Assembly (NCBI RefSeq): GCF_000173415.1
Contig: NZ_ABXW01000062.1
Coordinates: 175,119 to 239,118 of the forward strand
From: Providencia alcalifaciens DSM 30120
GTDB lineage: Bacteria > Pseudomonadota > Gammaproteobacteria > Enterobacterales > Enterobacteriaceae
Direction: 5' to 3'
DNA: 64,000 nt
Below are positions 8,054 to 17,765 of this stretch, in pieces. Below the pieces are notes generated by a model that ran no database searches, was not told where the DNA came from, and saw only the letters and a program-made list of their open reading frames with translations. Numbering within the stretch: position 1 is the first letter of the stretch; every line of letters begins with the position of its first letter. Made by a program: the position numbers and the translations under genes.

Positions 8054-8069
8054 TGGCATGAAAATTGCC
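8054..8069 (+). promoter_or_regulatory. Sigma-54 (-24/-12) promoter for the oxoprolinase operon
   Basis: TGGCATGAAAATTGCC has the invariant GG and GC separated by ten bases, and otherwise matches TGGCAC-N5-TTGC except for one base of the -24 box. Transcription would start near base 8080, giving a leader of about 70 bases before the start codon at 8149. With the NtrC-like sites upstream this indicates nitrogen-limitation control. Confidence 0.75.
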
Positions 8070-8148
8070 TTTATAACTCAGCACAACATCAACAAATACA
8101 AATAACATCAAAATACAGATAACAACAAAACCACAGAGGGGTATGCAT

Positions 8149-9387
8149 ATGGCAGCTCAGGAAAATATCTCAACAGCAGAATATGTGAAAAAGCGTCGTT
8201 CCTCGCTTATCGGCGCGATTTTCTTAATGGCAACATCCGCGATTGGTCCCGGATTTATCACTCAAACTGCGACCTTTACGGTCACCTTAGGGGCCGCATT
8301 CGCGTTTGGTATTTTGGCCTCTATTGTGATTGATTTCGTTGTCCAACAAAACATTTGGCGAGTCGTCACACTCACAAAAATGCATTCGTCTGAAATCGCG
8401 AATGCCACCATTCCGGGCAGCGGCTATTTGTTGGCGGTACTCGTTATTTTTGGTGGATTGATATTTAACATCGGAAATATTGCAGGGGCAGGGTTGGGTC
8501 TGAATGCACTTGTTGGATTAGATCCGAAATGGGGCGGTTTACTCAGCGCCTTATTAGCGATCTATATCTTCTCATCGCGTAAAGCCAGCACATTTATTGA
8601 TAGATTAATCATTGTGTTAGGGTTGGTGATGATTGGCTTGACGTTATTTGTCATGATTGCGTCTAACCCGCCAATTGGTGAAGCACTACGCCAGAGCGTG
8701 CTGCCGGATACGGTGGATTTTGCCATGATCACCACTATTGTTGGCGGTACCGTGGGGGGCTACATCTGTTATGCAGGGGCGCACCGTTTACTGGATAAAG
8801 GCGAAGTTGGTGTTGAGAACATCAAAGCCGTTTCCAGTGCGGCAACCAAAGGGATTATTGTGGTTGGGTTAATGCGTTACATCCTGTTTTTAGCCATTTT
8901 AGGTGTCGTTGCCAGTGGGGTGACGATTGATATTTCTGGAAAAGCAGCTAACCCAGCCTCACAAGCTTTCCAAGCGGCAGCGGGTAACTACGGTTTACGT
9001 ATCTTTGGTTTAATCTTATGGGCGGCCGCATTGACCAGTGTGATTGGTGCAGCCTATACCTCTATGAGTTTCTTAAAAGCGTTTAAGTCTTCCATTACAG
9101 AAAGACAACGCAATATTGCCACTATCTTATTTATCACGGTTTCACTCGCTGTTTATCTTTTAATGGGAACTGCGCCAGCAGCACTGTTAGTTTTTGCGGG
9201 TGGCTTTAACGGTCTTATTTTACCGATTGGTTTAACGTTGTTTGTTTACATTGGCTGGAAACGCGCTGATTTAATGGAAGGTTATCACTACCCACGTTGG
9301 TTATTGTGGTCAGGTGTTGTGACCTGTGCTCTCACTTGGTACATGGGTGCGATGTCTGTAACTGCCATTTTCAACTACTTAAAATAA
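8149..9387 (+). CDS. NRAMP-superfamily transporter (YcsG-like)
   Basis: A 412-residue membrane protein with about eleven hydrophobic segments. It starts with the LMATSAIGPGFITQTATFT segment that corresponds to the NRAMP first helix (DPGN region of metal transporters), here with a changed metal motif. Homologues (B. subtilis YcsG) sit in ycsF/kip-type operons, so uptake of the organic substrate of the pathway, rather than of metal ions, is plausible but unproved. Two ATGs are close together; the second (8149) is seven bases after the GAGGGG ribosome site at 8136-8141 and is preferred to the one at 8143. First gene of the operon. Confidence 0.75.
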   Translation: MAAQENISTAEYVKKRRSSLIGAIFLMATSAIGPGFITQTATFTVTLGAAFAFGILASIVIDFVVQQNIWRVVTLTKMHSSEIANATIPGSGYLLAVLVIFGGLIFNIGNIAGAGLGLNALVGLDPKWGGLLSALLAIYIFSSRKASTFIDRLIIVLGLVMIGLTLFVMIASNPPIGEALRQSVLPDTVDFAMITTIVGGTVGGYICYAGAHRLLDKGEVGVENIKAVSSAATKGIIVVGLMRYILFLAILGVVASGVTIDISGKAANPASQAFQAAAGNYGLRIFGLILWAAALTSVIGAAYTSMSFLKAFKSSITERQRNIATILFITVSLAVYLLMGTAPAALLVFAGGFNGLILPIGLTLFVYIGWKRADLMEGYHYPRWLLWSGVVTCALTWYMGAMSVTAIFNYLK

Positions 9388-9414
9388 GACGTTATCAGGG
9401 AGTGAGGGACAATA

Positions 9415-10188
9415 ATGAACAAAAAAATCGACCTAAATAGCGACCTTGGTGAAAGTTTCGGTCAATGGCAGATGGGCAATGATGAGGCAATACTGGGTCT
9501 TGTCAGCAGCGCTAACATTGCTTGTGGATTTCACGCGGGTTCTCCAGATGGGATTTTAAAAACCTTAATTGCCGCGAAAAAACACGATGTCACGGTGGGC
9601 GCTCATGTGGGGTATCCGGATTTAGTCGGATTTGGTCGCCGCAATATGGATATTGCATCTAACGAATTAACCGCAGATGTGATTTATCAAATCGGTGCAT
9701 TACAGGGGCTCGCCAAAGCGGCGGGCACTGAGGTGCAGTATGTCAAACCTCACGGCGCGCTGTATAACACGATTGCTCATGATAAGCGCCAAGCAATGGC
9801 AGTCATTGAAGGGATCCTCGCAATTGATAGCCATTTAACCTTGGTTGCTTTGGCAGGGGCTCCGCTTATCAGCTGGGCGCAGGAAGCAGGCCTCAATGTG
9901 GTGGCTGAAGCGTTTGCAGATAGAGCTTACAACAGTGATGGCACGTTGGTTTCAAGAAAGCTTGCTGGCGCCGTTCTACATGATCCTGAATTGGTCGCAA
10001 AACGGATGTTGCAGTTGGTCAATGATGGCGGAGTTATCGCCATTGATGGTCAATTTACGCTGATTAACGCGGGTTCCATTTGTGTACATGGTGACAGTCC
10101 AGGGGCGCTCGAGATGGCGGCGAAAGTTCGGGAAATACTTGAGCAACAAGGCATCAACATCTGCGGGTTTGCTGGGGCGAGGGGCTAA
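9415..10188 (+). CDS. pxpA: 5-oxoprolinase subunit A (LamB/YcsF family)
   Basis: A 257-residue protein beginning [15 protein letters not shown], the family hallmark, followed by [31 protein letters not shown] and [10 protein letters not shown], which carry the conserved histidines and acidic residues. PxpA works with PxpB and PxpC as an ATP-dependent 5-oxoprolinase that opens pyroglutamate to glutamate in the cytoplasm. A ribosome site GAGGG precedes the ATG. The operon next encodes a hydro-lyase and the fused PxpB-PxpC protein. The family has also been tied to other lactams, so the exact substrate here is an inference. Confidence 0.88.
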   Translation: MNKKIDLNSDLGESFGQWQMGNDEAILGLVSSANIACGFHAGSPDGILKTLIAAKKHDVTVGAHVGYPDLVGFGRRNMDIASNELTADVIYQIGALQGLAKAAGTEVQYVKPHGALYNTIAHDKRQAMAVIEGILAIDSHLTLVALAGAPLISWAQEAGLNVVAEAFADRAYNSDGTLVSRKLAGAVLHDPELVAKRMLQLVNDGGVIAIDGQFTLINAGSICVHGDSPGALEMAAKVREILEQQGINICGFAGARG

Positions 10189-10190
10189 AT

Positions 10191-10997
10191 ATGACAACAT
10201 TAATGAAAGCCTCGAAAGAGGCGATTCAAGTGGCAAAAGCCGCTCGAGAGTCCATTCGTCAGGGATATGATAAACCGACGGCGGGCATGGCGCCGGGAAT
10301 GACGCAAGCCAACATGATTGCACTACCTCGAGACTGGGCGTTTGATTTTCTACTCTATGCTCAGCGAAATCCCAAAAGTTGTCCTGTTTTGGATGTGTGT
10401 GAATCTGGTCGCTGGCAAACCGTATTAGCCGACGATGCGGATTTACGTACCGACATTCCGCGTTATCGCGTTTGGGAACAGGGCAAGTTGGTGGATGAAA
10501 TTACCGATGCAACGGCAATTTATCAGCAACATCCTGACTTAGTGACTTTTTTGATTGGGTGCAGCTTTACCTTTGAAACACCGATGATCGAAGCAGGTAT
10601 CGATATTCGTCATATTACGGATGGTTCTAATGTCCCGATGTATAAAACAAACCAATTATGCAGACCCGCAGGGCGTTTACAGGGGGAGCTGGTGGTTTCA
10701 ATGCGCCCAATTCCTGCGGATCGCGTTGCGGATGCGGTGACCATTTCAGGGCGTTTTCCTGCGGTACATGGGGCTCCTGTACATATTGGAGCACCGGAAT
10801 TGCTAGGTATTAAGGACATTATGCGTCCAGATTTTGGGGATGCGGTGCGTATTGAGGCGGGGGAAATTCCCGTATTTTGGGCGTGTGGCGTGACTCCCCA
10901 AGCCGCAGTGATGAAATCAGGGGTGCCTTTCGCATTAAGTCATGCTCCGGGGTATATGTTCATCACGGATATTCCTGACAATGCTTATCACGTATAG
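10191..10997 (+). CDS. Putative hydro-lyase (DUF1445 / YcsI, D-glutamate cyclase-like)
   Basis: A 268-residue protein of the DUF1445 family, with [15 protein letters not shown] near the N-terminus, [10 protein letters not shown] in the centre, [24 protein letters not shown] after it and a C-terminal [11 protein letters not shown]. The family is annotated as putative hydro-lyase and is related to the mammalian D-glutamate cyclase domain, which interconverts D-glutamate and 5-oxo-D-proline. That chemistry fits its place between pxpA and the PxpB-PxpC fusion. The start codon follows the pxpA stop by two bases, with the ribosome site CGAGGGG inside the end of pxpA, so the two are coupled. Confidence 0.8.
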   Translation: MTTLMKASKEAIQVAKAARESIRQGYDKPTAGMAPGMTQANMIALPRDWAFDFLLYAQRNPKSCPVLDVCESGRWQTVLADDADLRTDIPRYRVWEQGKLVDEITDATAIYQQHPDLVTFLIGCSFTFETPMIEAGIDIRHITDGSNVPMYKTNQLCRPAGRLQGELVVSMRPIPADRVADAVTISGRFPAVHGAPVHIGAPELLGIKDIMRPDFGDAVRIEAGEIPVFWACGVTPQAAVMKSGVPFALSHAPGYMFITDIPDNAYHV

Positions 10998-11005
10998 AGG
11001 TGCTT

Positions 11006-12613
11006 ATGCGTTTTCTACCTGTTAATTTAAGCGCCTTTATGGTTGAGCTGCAAAGCCTTGAACAGACCATGGCACTGACCGATTCATTAACTCGTCAGCC
11101 AATTAAAGGCATTGAGGAAATTACCCCTGCAGCACGTACGGTATTAGTGCGCTATAACCCCGCGCGCGAAAATATCACTGCCATAGTTCAGCAAATCTCT
11201 CAGCGTAATATTGAGTGTATAGCGTCTCAAGCAGGGAAATTGGTCACTATTCCTGTGCATTATACGGGAGAGGATTTACCCGAAGTTGCTGAGTACTTGG
11301 GGATCACCATTGAGGAAGTGATCCGTCGCCATACGGAAAGCGAATATCTCGTTGCATTCAGCGGTTTTGCTCCAGGTTTTGGTTATATGGTTTCGACGCA
11401 AGCACAACTGCATGTGCCGCGTCGTCAATCTCCTCGTGTACGTATTCCCGCGGGATCGGTAGCATTGGCGGGGGAATTCAGCAGTGTTTATCCGCAGGCA
11501 AGCCCAGGGGGCTGGCAGCTGATTGGTAGAACAGATTTGGCTGTGTGGGATATCAATCGTTCTGAGCCTGCCCTTTTACAAGCGGGTTATCGAGTGAATT
11601 TTATCGATCAAAGTAAGCATGCAGTGAGTTATAGCTTACCTGAGCAGCCTCAAATCAAACCGAGAGAAAATACGCAGACTTATGATCTCACGGTGCTTGC
11701 CACAGGGTTACAGACATTGTTTCAAGATCGTGGGCGCATTGGGCAATCAGCGTTAGGTATTTCGGAATCAGGCGCGATGGATAAGTCGGCGTTATACAGT
11801 GCCAATCGACTTGTTGGAAACGATACGCAATCGACAGTGCTTGAGGTCACCCAAGGCGGATTAAAAGTGCGAGCGAATAGCGATGTGCTTGTCGGCATCA
11901 CGGGCGCAGAATGTCCAATCACGGTGACAACCGAAGAAGGACACGTTTATGTCTCGGCAACGTATTGTCCTATTCACCTTGCTAAAGGGGATGTAATTCA
12001 ATTAGGCGCTCCCACTAAAGGTGTTCGGAGTTATTTTTCAGTGCGCGGCGGTTTCGCTGTTACACCAGTTTTAGAAAGCTGCTCATTTGATACGTTAGCG
12101 CAAGTCGGACCAGCGCCTATCATGGTTGGGCAATCTCTCTCGATTCATCAAAAAAATAATCATCGAGCGATATCTCTTACGGAAACACCCGCGTTTGAAT
12201 ATCCCACTGCAGATGATGAGGTTGTACTCGACGTTATCATGGGACCAAGAACCGACTGGTTTACGGAGCAGGCAGCGGCATTATTGCCTCAACAAGTTTG
12301 GCAGGTGACTGCAGCATCGAATCGCATTGGATTACGCCTTATGGGGGAAACGCCATTAAGCCGTCAACAATTACAAGAGTTACCTAGCGAAGGCACTTGC
12401 ATTGGCGCTATCCAAGTTCCCGCCAACGGACAGCCAGTTTTATTTTTAAATGACCATCCACTCACTGGGGGGTATCCGGTGATTGGCTCAGTGTGTGACT
12501 ATCATTTAGATTTAGCTGGGCAAATTCCAGTGAACGGCAAAATCCGCTTTAATCCATTACGTGAATTTTATCAACTTGAAGGGAGTCATGAAGCTTATGA
12601 ATACCAACAATAA
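11006..12613 (+). CDS. Fused 5-oxoprolinase subunits B and C (KipI-KipA fusion)
   Basis: A 535-residue fusion. Residues 1-215 are the PxpB/KipI (AHS1) domain with [10 protein letters not shown] and the arginine-rich [19 protein letters not shown] region; residues 225-530 are the PxpC/KipA (AHS2) domain with [20 protein letters not shown] and ANRLVGN. The same two domains form the carboxyltransferase part of urea carboxylase. In E. coli they are separate PxpB and PxpC subunits of 5-oxoprolinase. The GTG at 11000 opens the same frame, but ATG 11006 stands five bases after AGAGG and is preferred. It ends inside the next gene, which overlaps by 26 bases and encodes a biotin carboxylase. Confidence 0.85.
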   Translation: MRFLPVNLSAFMVELQSLEQTMALTDSLTRQPIKGIEEITPAARTVLVRYNPARENITAIVQQISQRNIECIASQAGKLVTIPVHYTGEDLPEVAEYLGITIEEVIRRHTESEYLVAFSGFAPGFGYMVSTQAQLHVPRRQSPRVRIPAGSVALAGEFSSVYPQASPGGWQLIGRTDLAVWDINRSEPALLQAGYRVNFIDQSKHAVSYSLPEQPQIKPRENTQTYDLTVLATGLQTLFQDRGRIGQSALGISESGAMDKSALYSANRLVGNDTQSTVLEVTQGGLKVRANSDVLVGITGAECPITVTTEEGHVYVSATYCPIHLAKGDVIQLGAPTKGVRSYFSVRGGFAVTPVLESCSFDTLAQVGPAPIMVGQSLSIHQKNNHRAISLTETPAFEYPTADDEVVLDVIMGPRTDWFTEQAAALLPQQVWQVTAASNRIGLRLMGETPLSRQQLQELPSEGTCIGAIQVPANGQPVLFLNDHPLTGGYPVIGSVCDYHLDLAGQIPVNGKIRFNPLREFYQLEGSHEAYEYQQ

Positions 12614-14339
12614 AAAAAACCAACATAAGGTATTGATTGCCAATCGTGGCGAGATAGCGGTGCGTATTATTCGCGCGTGCCGTGATTACGGGTTTACATC
12701 TGTCGCGGTGTATGCCGATAGCGACATTGATGCATTGCATGTCAGCATGGCCGATGAAGCCTATGGGCTGGGGGGAAATTCACCCGCTCAGAGCTACTTA
12801 AATATTGAAAAACTGATTGAGATTGCGAAAAAATCAGGGGCTACAATGGTGCACCCGGGGTATGGTTTTCTGTCTGAGCGGGCTGAGTTTGCCCGCGCAG
12901 TGCAGAACGCGGGTCTTATTTGGATTGGTCCAAGCCCTGAAAGTATCGGTATTTTGGGGGATAAGGTCCAAGCTCGCCATATTGCTTTACAGGTTGGCGC
13001 ACCGTTAGTTGTTGGGACTCCGGACCCCGTTGAGACCGCCCAAGAAGTGGTGCAATTTGCGGATCAGCATGGATTACCGATTGCCATTAAAGCCGCCTTT
13101 GGCGGTGGTGGGCGTGGGTTAAAAGTCGCATGGCACATGCATGAAGTTGAAGAGTTATACCACTCAGCGGTGCGCGAAGCGACGGCTGCATTTGGTCGTG
13201 GTGAATGTTTTATTGAGCAATTTTTGCACAATCCTCGTCATATTGAAGCGCAAGTTATTGCAGACACTCACGGCAATGTAGTGGTGGTGGGAACTCGAGA
13301 TTGCTCGTTACAACGTCGGAACCAAAAGCTGGTGGAGGAGTCTCCTGCACCGTTTTTATCCCGCGATATCGAACAACAAATTATCCGCGCTTCAACAGAC
13401 ATTTGTCAAAAAGCTGGGTATGTGGGCGCAGGGACGGTGGAATTCTTATTAAGCCAAGAAGGGACGCTGTCATTTTTAGAGGTCAACACGCGTTTACAAG
13501 TTGAGCATCCGGTTACGGAAGAGACCGCTGGCATTGATTTGGTGGTTGAACAATTACGTATTGCCGAAGGTTTGCCGTTGAGTATCCAAGAAACACCGAA
13601 ACCGCGAGGGCATGCTTTTGAGTTTCGTATCAACGCAGAAGATGCAGGTAACGGTTTCTTACCGACCCCGGGTACTCTGTTACGATTTGATGCGCCATCA
13701 GGACCGGGTATCCGTGTTGACAGTGGTGTTGCCGCAGGTAAAACCATTCCCGGTACTTTTGACTCTTTAATGGCTAAATTAATCGTCGTTGGGCAAACCC
13801 GTGAACAGGCTATTTCACGTGCCCGCCGTGCATTAGCAGAATTTAAGATAGAAGGCGTTGCCTCGGTGTTGCCTTTCCATCGTGCGGTTATGGAACAAGC
13901 TGATTTTTGCGAACAATTTAACGTGCATACGCGTTGGATTGAAACAGAGTTTAGCGTAGCTATCCCACCGGCGAAACGCCAGCTACCTCAATCTGAGCAG
14001 GAATTAACTCGAACATTTATAGAGATTGATGGAAAACGGTGTGAATTGGGGTTACCCGCACAACTGTTTGCAGGAATGGCAGTGAATCAAAACGCTACCC
14101 ATCAAACATTACACGCTATTGAAAGCAACCCAAACCATGTGAATGCACCTATTTCGGGGGTATTGTTCAATTGGTTAGTTCCTCAAGGAAATAAGGTGAC
14201 AGAAGGTGATGTGATTGGTGTGATGGAAGCCATGAAGATGGAAGTTCAAGTGGTCGCTCATCGTTCAGGACAGCTAAAATATGCAGCTAATCAAGGGGAT
14301 TTTATCAACGCAGAGAGTAAAATTGCGGAGATTAATTAG
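12588..14339 (+). CDS. Biotin carboxylase fused to biotin carrier domain
   Basis: A 583-residue protein. Residues 10-460 form an AccC-type biotin carboxylase ([25 protein letters not shown]-grasp loop GGGGRGLK near 170, [14 protein letters not shown]), and the last 75 residues are a biotinyl-carrier domain with EAMKME, whose lysine (about residue 550) carries biotin. It is longer than AccC and differs from housekeeping acetyl-CoA carboxylase, which keeps the carrier as a separate protein. Together with the KipI-KipA fusion it supplies every module of a urea-carboxylase-like enzyme. The longest frame starts at a GTG (12561); the ATG at 12588, five bases after GAAGG, is preferred. Last gene of the operon. 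Confidence 0.82.
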   Translation: MKLMNTNNKKNQHKVLIANRGEIAVRIIRACRDYGFTSVAVYADSDIDALHVSMADEAYGLGGNSPAQSYLNIEKLIEIAKKSGATMVHPGYGFLSERAEFARAVQNAGLIWIGPSPESIGILGDKVQARHIALQVGAPLVVGTPDPVETAQEVVQFADQHGLPIAIKAAFGGGGRGLKVAWHMHEVEELYHSAVREATAAFGRGECFIEQFLHNPRHIEAQVIADTHGNVVVVGTRDCSLQRRNQKLVEESPAPFLSRDIEQQIIRASTDICQKAGYVGAGTVEFLLSQEGTLSFLEVNTRLQVEHPVTEETAGIDLVVEQLRIAEGLPLSIQETPKPRGHAFEFRINAEDAGNGFLPTPGTLLRFDAPSGPGIRVDSGVAAGKTIPGTFDSLMAKLIVVGQTREQAISRARRALAEFKIEGVASVLPFHRAVMEQADFCEQFNVHTRWIETEFSVAIPPAKRQLPQSEQELTRTFIEIDGKRCELGLPAQLFAGMAVNQNATHQTLHAIESNPNHVNAPISGVLFNWLVPQGNKVTEGDVIGVMEAMKMEVQVVAHRSGQLKYAANQGDFINAESKIAEIN

Positions 14340-14350
14340 TCAGTAACGGT

Positions 14351-14404
14351 AGGTGGCAAAAGCCACCTTAACCTCAGCGAGGCTTACGTTCCGGTAAGCC
14401 TCGC
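14351..14404. terminator. Two hairpins between convergent genes
   Basis: GGTGGC-AAAA-GCCACC (14351-14366) and GCGAGGCTTAC / GTAAGCCTCGC (14377-14404) lie between the biotin carboxylase gene and the convergent gene that starts at 14643. The second overlaps that gene's last codons. Neither has a clear T run, so they may block read-through or be processing signals. Confidence 0.4.
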
Positions 14405-14643
14405 AGTGGTGGATTTGGTGCGGGGATCACGCTTTTTTCTTCTTTCGCAATTTCATCGCTATCGCGGTAGACCTCACCACACAAGAAAAACAAATTAGGG
14501 CGCTTAGCCTCTAAATAAGATTTTCGGCTCATGCATTGTTCTTGGGTAAAAATGGTTTCGGTCACAGGTAATGCATCACATGAATCAGAGCCACAAGGAC
14601 TGACCCACAAAGCCCAACCAATAAGTACCATATGTCCTGCCAT
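14374..14643 (-). CDS. Small Cys-containing protein of unknown function (DUF1482-like)
   Basis: An 89-residue protein. A hydrophobic start (MVLIGWALWVSP) is followed by GSDSCDAL and FTQEQCMSRKSYLE, a spacing of cysteines that reminds me of the small DUF1482/YebW proteins, though the match is weak. The C-terminal quarter is rich in Pro and Arg. A GGAAGG ribosome site stands about eight bases before the ATG, which supports it as a real gene. It is convergent with the oxoprolinase operon. No function can be given. Confidence 0.5.
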   Translation of the reverse strand: MAGHMVLIGWALWVSPCGSDSCDALPVTETIFTQEQCMSRKSYLEAKRPNLFFLCGEVYRDSDEIAKEEKSVIPAPNPPLRGLPERKPR

Positions 14644-15050
14644 TTATCTTGCCTTCCCACACAATGAAGTACACCCAAGATGCAAAATCAACACGTTCTA
14701 CATGAAAGAACGTTCGTTTTGTCTACAAAATATAAGTCAAATTCTAACATTGGATTAGATAAATGTATGTATTCATACGATAGATAAATTTAAATTCACA
14801 TTAAACAACAAACAATGATTATGAAGAGAAGTTTAAAGCCATCAAAAAAAGAATATTAATCTTAGCCGTGGGAAAATGAGAAAAAAAGCGCGGGATGTGA
14901 GGGTTATTTTTGGGCTAGCTCGCAAATAACAAAATTTTTATCTGCAAATTTGTGTTTTCAGATCTCCATCCTGTCAATTTTTACGATTTTTATCTACGAT
15001 GAACCAGACAACGTAATAATAATCGCAAGAATAATATAAATAGGTAACTT
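14644..15050. other. Intergenic region with no recognised gene
   Basis: 407 AT-rich bases between divergent genes at 14374-14643 and 15051-15593. No RNA gene, repeat or clear operator was recognised; promoters for both genes are expected here. Confidence 0.5.
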
Positions 15051-15593
15051 ATGAATGCCATGGAAGAAGTGCTTTCATTTTGGTTCGAAGAATCGACCCC
15101 AAAACAGTGGTTTGAGAAAAATGAGAAATTCGATTTAACTATCGCAAAGCGGTTTACTGCGCTCAGTGAACAGGCGGCGAAAGGGGAACTGGCTTATTGG
15201 CGCGTGTCTATTCGTGGGCGCTTAGCGGAAATTATTATTCTTGACCAATTTTCGCGTAATTTATGGCGTGATACCCCAAGGGCATTTGCCCAAGACCCGA
15301 TGGCGCTTGCATTAGCTCAAGAGGCGATTAAGCAGCCAGATTATCACCTGCTGACGTTAACCCAGCGAAAATTTATTCTTATGCCGTTTATGCATTCAGA
15401 ATCGAGCTTTATCCACCTACAAGCCGTCGAGTTATTCCGCATGCTGGGTGATGATAATACCTTGGATTATGAAATGCGGCATAAGGCGATTATCGATAAA
15501 TTTGGGCGTTATCCACATCGTAATGAGATACTTGGTCGTCCTTCAACAGCGGAAGAGATTGCTTTTTTACAACAGCCAAACTCATCATTCTAA
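15051..15593 (+). CDS. DUF924 family protein
   Basis: A 180-residue protein with the DUF924 signature: VLSFWFEESTPKQWFEKNEKFD at the start, LAEIIILDQFSRNLWRDTPRAFAQDP in the middle, then FMPFMHSES-type sequence and KFGRYPHRNEILGR. The fold is an all-helical TPR-like bundle; the biochemical role is unknown. The ATG follows TAGGTAAC. It stands next to, but convergent with, the dms operon and is probably transcribed on its own. Confidence 0.85.
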   Translation: MNAMEEVLSFWFEESTPKQWFEKNEKFDLTIAKRFTALSEQAAKGELAYWRVSIRGRLAEIIILDQFSRNLWRDTPRAFAQDPMALALAQEAIKQPDYHLLTLTQRKFILMPFMHSESSFIHLQAVELFRMLGDDNTLDYEMRHKAIIDKFGRYPHRNEILGRPSTAEEIAFLQQPNSSF

Positions 15594-15670
15594 TTTTCTT
15601 TACTATCAATGAGTTTGCTATTAATTAAGCAAACTCATTTGATGACGACGACGCCCGAATACTGCGTGTA

Positions 15671-16270
15671 TTAACGAAAGAGCTCTGCGGCTGCTGGGTG
15701 TAAGCCCAACTGTATCTGTAAGCGAGTTAAATACGCCTCGGCAATTCTTGCCAGTTGAGGGTAAAAGTCATGCTCGGTTTGGGTTTGTTGGACCAACGTT
15801 AAATAGCGCCCCGCCCAAGGTAATAAATGTTGCTCTAATAACTCTACAATCGCATCATCTTGCCCTTGTTCCGCAAGGGCTGAAATTGCCATTAACATCA
15901 GTCCAAATTGATCTTCCGGTTCCCGCAGCCCGGTATCGGTCACTAAACCATGAGCCATTAAAAATTGACGGTAGGCACGGGTGGAATCGCCCATAACGGT
16001 ATTGTCATGAGACAGATAAACTGATCCCCAAGGTGGTGCTGGCATCGCGCCTTGACCTTCAAAAAGAATCGAAAAGTCGTAGGTGAGATAGGTGGCTGGA
16101 ATGGTGCTTAATGCTTCACAAATCGCTGTGAGTTGTTCCGGCTCATCCCACGAATCAAGAGCTGGGATCTCTCTTAATACAGGTTGTAAAGTCTGGAACG
16201 TAGGTGTTTCAGGGGAGTAGTAAAACATGGCCCCTAAAATACGAAAAAGAGTGGTATCGATAGTGTGCAT
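15671..16270 (-). CDS. dmsD: DMSO reductase maturation chaperone DmsD (TorD family)
   Basis: A 199-residue, all-helical protein of the TorD/DmsD family. The motifs PPWGSVYLSHDN and EPEDQFGLMLMAISAL are characteristic. DmsD binds the twin-arginine leader of DmsA in the cytoplasm and holds it until cofactor is inserted and export can begin. It is the last gene of the dms cluster, 88 bases after dmsC, with a perfect inverted repeat in the gap that could lower its expression. Confidence 0.85.
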   Translation of the reverse strand: MHTIDTTLFRILGAMFYYSPETPTFQTLQPVLREIPALDSWDEPEQLTAICEALSTIPATYLTYDFSILFEGQGAMPAPPWGSVYLSHDNTVMGDSTRAYRQFLMAHGLVTDTGLREPEDQFGLMLMAISALAEQGQDDAIVELLEQHLLPWAGRYLTLVQQTQTEHDFYPQLARIAEAYLTRLQIQLGLHPAAAELFR

Positions 16271-16303
16271 GGTGTACCTGTAAACAATGCTCTATTGAAA
16301 ACA

Positions 16304-16325
16304 AAGAGCCTGAATTCAGGCTCTT
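16304..16325 (-). terminator. Perfect inverted repeat between dmsC and dmsD
   Basis: AAGAGCCTGAATTCAGGCTCTT is a perfect 22-base palindrome followed on the minus strand by TGTTTTC. It may act as a partial terminator or RNA stabiliser between dmsABC and dmsD. Confidence 0.5.
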
Positions 16326-16358
16326 AAGTTATTAATGATAATCTGGGGTTATAGCACC

Positions 16359-17135
16359 TTACATGGTGATTTGCCACAGGTTATAAAAGGCAATACGACC
16401 AGAAAGTTCTGCAAGTAAGACGGCAGCAGCACAGGTCAGTAATGGCACTTTCGGTGAACGCTGTTTAATCGCAAATCCAACAAATGCGGCTAATGCAATG
16501 GCCAGTACAATGACTTGGAAGCCCCAAAAACCCGTTTGTTCAGCACTTAACGCTGGGGCAGTTTCCCCTAGAAATGCTTGGTAGCTTGCACGGCTGGCAA
16601 AGATAGCAAAGGTTCCCACTAAGAAAGAGGTCAGCCCTAAGCCTCGAGCTCCAATCGCCATTGCCAATGCGCCACCACCAACAAACAGAGTGGTCCACAT
16701 TTGCAGTGTAGTAAATTGGGTATCCCAATTGGCAATGGTTGCAATGTTATACACCTGCGGAATTGACCACACGAACGCTAAACCAGAAATTACTGCCGCA
16801 ATGTTTGATAGCTCACGCAGTGCCGCTTGTTTGACAAAGTGAGTGAAAAACAGTGTTGCAGCCGCACAACCAACAAAGACACCACTTAAGAAAGCTTCAT
16901 TGCTCATTGGCGAACGACCGACGCCTAACAACATATTGAAGAAACGTAGTGGTTGACCAACGTGCAATGCACCAATACCCAAACCAACCATAACAATGAT
17001 AAATCCAATAATATTGGCAGTTTTCAGTTGGTTATCATCGATTGAACCCATTTTTTTCGCAATATACGCTAACAGAAATAAACCTGCTGCGGATTGCCCT
17101 AAAACGGTAAAGAAAACCAGTGGTAACTCATGCAT
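16359..17135 (-). CDS. dmsC: DMSO reductase membrane anchor subunit DmsC
   Basis: A 258-residue membrane protein with about eight hydrophobic helices, beginning MHELPLVFFTVLGQSAAG as DmsC proteins do. It anchors DmsAB to the inner membrane and oxidises menaquinol. The start follows the dmsB stop by one base, so the two are coupled. Length is slightly shorter than the 287 residues of E. coli DmsC. Confidence 0.88.
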   Translation of the reverse strand: MHELPLVFFTVLGQSAAGLFLLAYIAKKMGSIDDNQLKTANIIGFIIVMVGLGIGALHVGQPLRFFNMLLGVGRSPMSNEAFLSGVFVGCAAATLFFTHFVKQAALRELSNIAAVISGLAFVWSIPQVYNIATIANWDTQFTTLQMWTTLFVGGGALAMAIGARGLGLTSFLVGTFAIFASRASYQAFLGETAPALSAEQTGFWGFQVIVLAIALAAFVGFAIKQRSPKVPLLTCAAAVLLAELSGRIAFYNLWQITM

Positions 17136-17136
17136 A

Positions 17137-17754
17137 TTAGACCTCCGCAGGGTTTTTCAATTCGCCACTTTTATCACCAGATGGCTTCGCATCTTTGTGT
17201 GGCTTGATGACGATATTCGGGTTAGTCAGGCTTGGATCTGGCATAGGTGCAATACCACATTCGCTACCATGTAACTCGCGTAAAACTGTAATGTCATCGA
17301 AGTCTAAAGCACGCTGCGGGCAAGACTCTACACAAACAGGTTTCATTCCTTTGGCGACACGCTCATAACAGCCGTCGCATTTGCTCATCAATTTTTTCTT
17401 TTCGTCAAACTGTGGTGCACCGTATGGGCAGCGCAGTTCACAATATCGACAACCTACACAGATAGATTGGTCAACAACCACTAAACCATCTTCAGCACGT
17501 TTGTGCATAGCACCTGTTGGGCAGCCCTCTACACAGGTTGGATTGGAGCAGTGATTACAAGATATAGACAAATAGTAGCTATAGACGTTTTGTTGCCAAA
17601 TACCATCTTGTTTCTGCCAGCTACCTCCCCCAAATTCGTACACTCGACGGAATTTAGGACCTAAATCTAAATCTTTTTCATCCTTACAGCTGACCTGACA
17701 AGTTTTACAGCCAGTGCATTTTGTGGAGTCAAAATAAAAGCCATACTGTTTCAT
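17137..17754 (-). CDS. dmsB: DMSO reductase iron-sulfur subunit DmsB
   Basis: A 205-residue protein, the same length as E. coli DmsB. Four cysteine groups (CTGCKTCQVSC, CNHCSNPTCVEGC, CVGCRYCELRC, CDGC...CVESC) should bind four [4Fe-4S] clusters that carry electrons from DmsC to DmsA. The open frame starts one codon earlier at a TTG; the ATG at 17752-17754 is used here. It is located between dmsA and dmsC, with 11 bases after dmsA. Confidence 0.9.
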   Translation of the reverse strand: MKQYGFYFDSTKCTGCKTCQVSCKDEKDLDLGPKFRRVYEFGGGSWQKQDGIWQQNVYSYYLSISCNHCSNPTCVEGCPTGAMHKRAEDGLVVVDQSICVGCRYCELRCPYGAPQFDEKKKLMSKCDGCYERVAKGMKPVCVESCPQRALDFDDITVLRELHGSECGIAPMPDPSLTNPNIVIKPHKDAKPSGDKSGELKNPAEV

Positions 17755-17765
17755 CAATTAACTCC

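Noticed and set aside
12549..12740. 63-residue minus-strand frame opposite the biotin carboxylase start
   Set aside because: It lies wholly within an overlap of two well-supported plus-strand genes and has no own signals.
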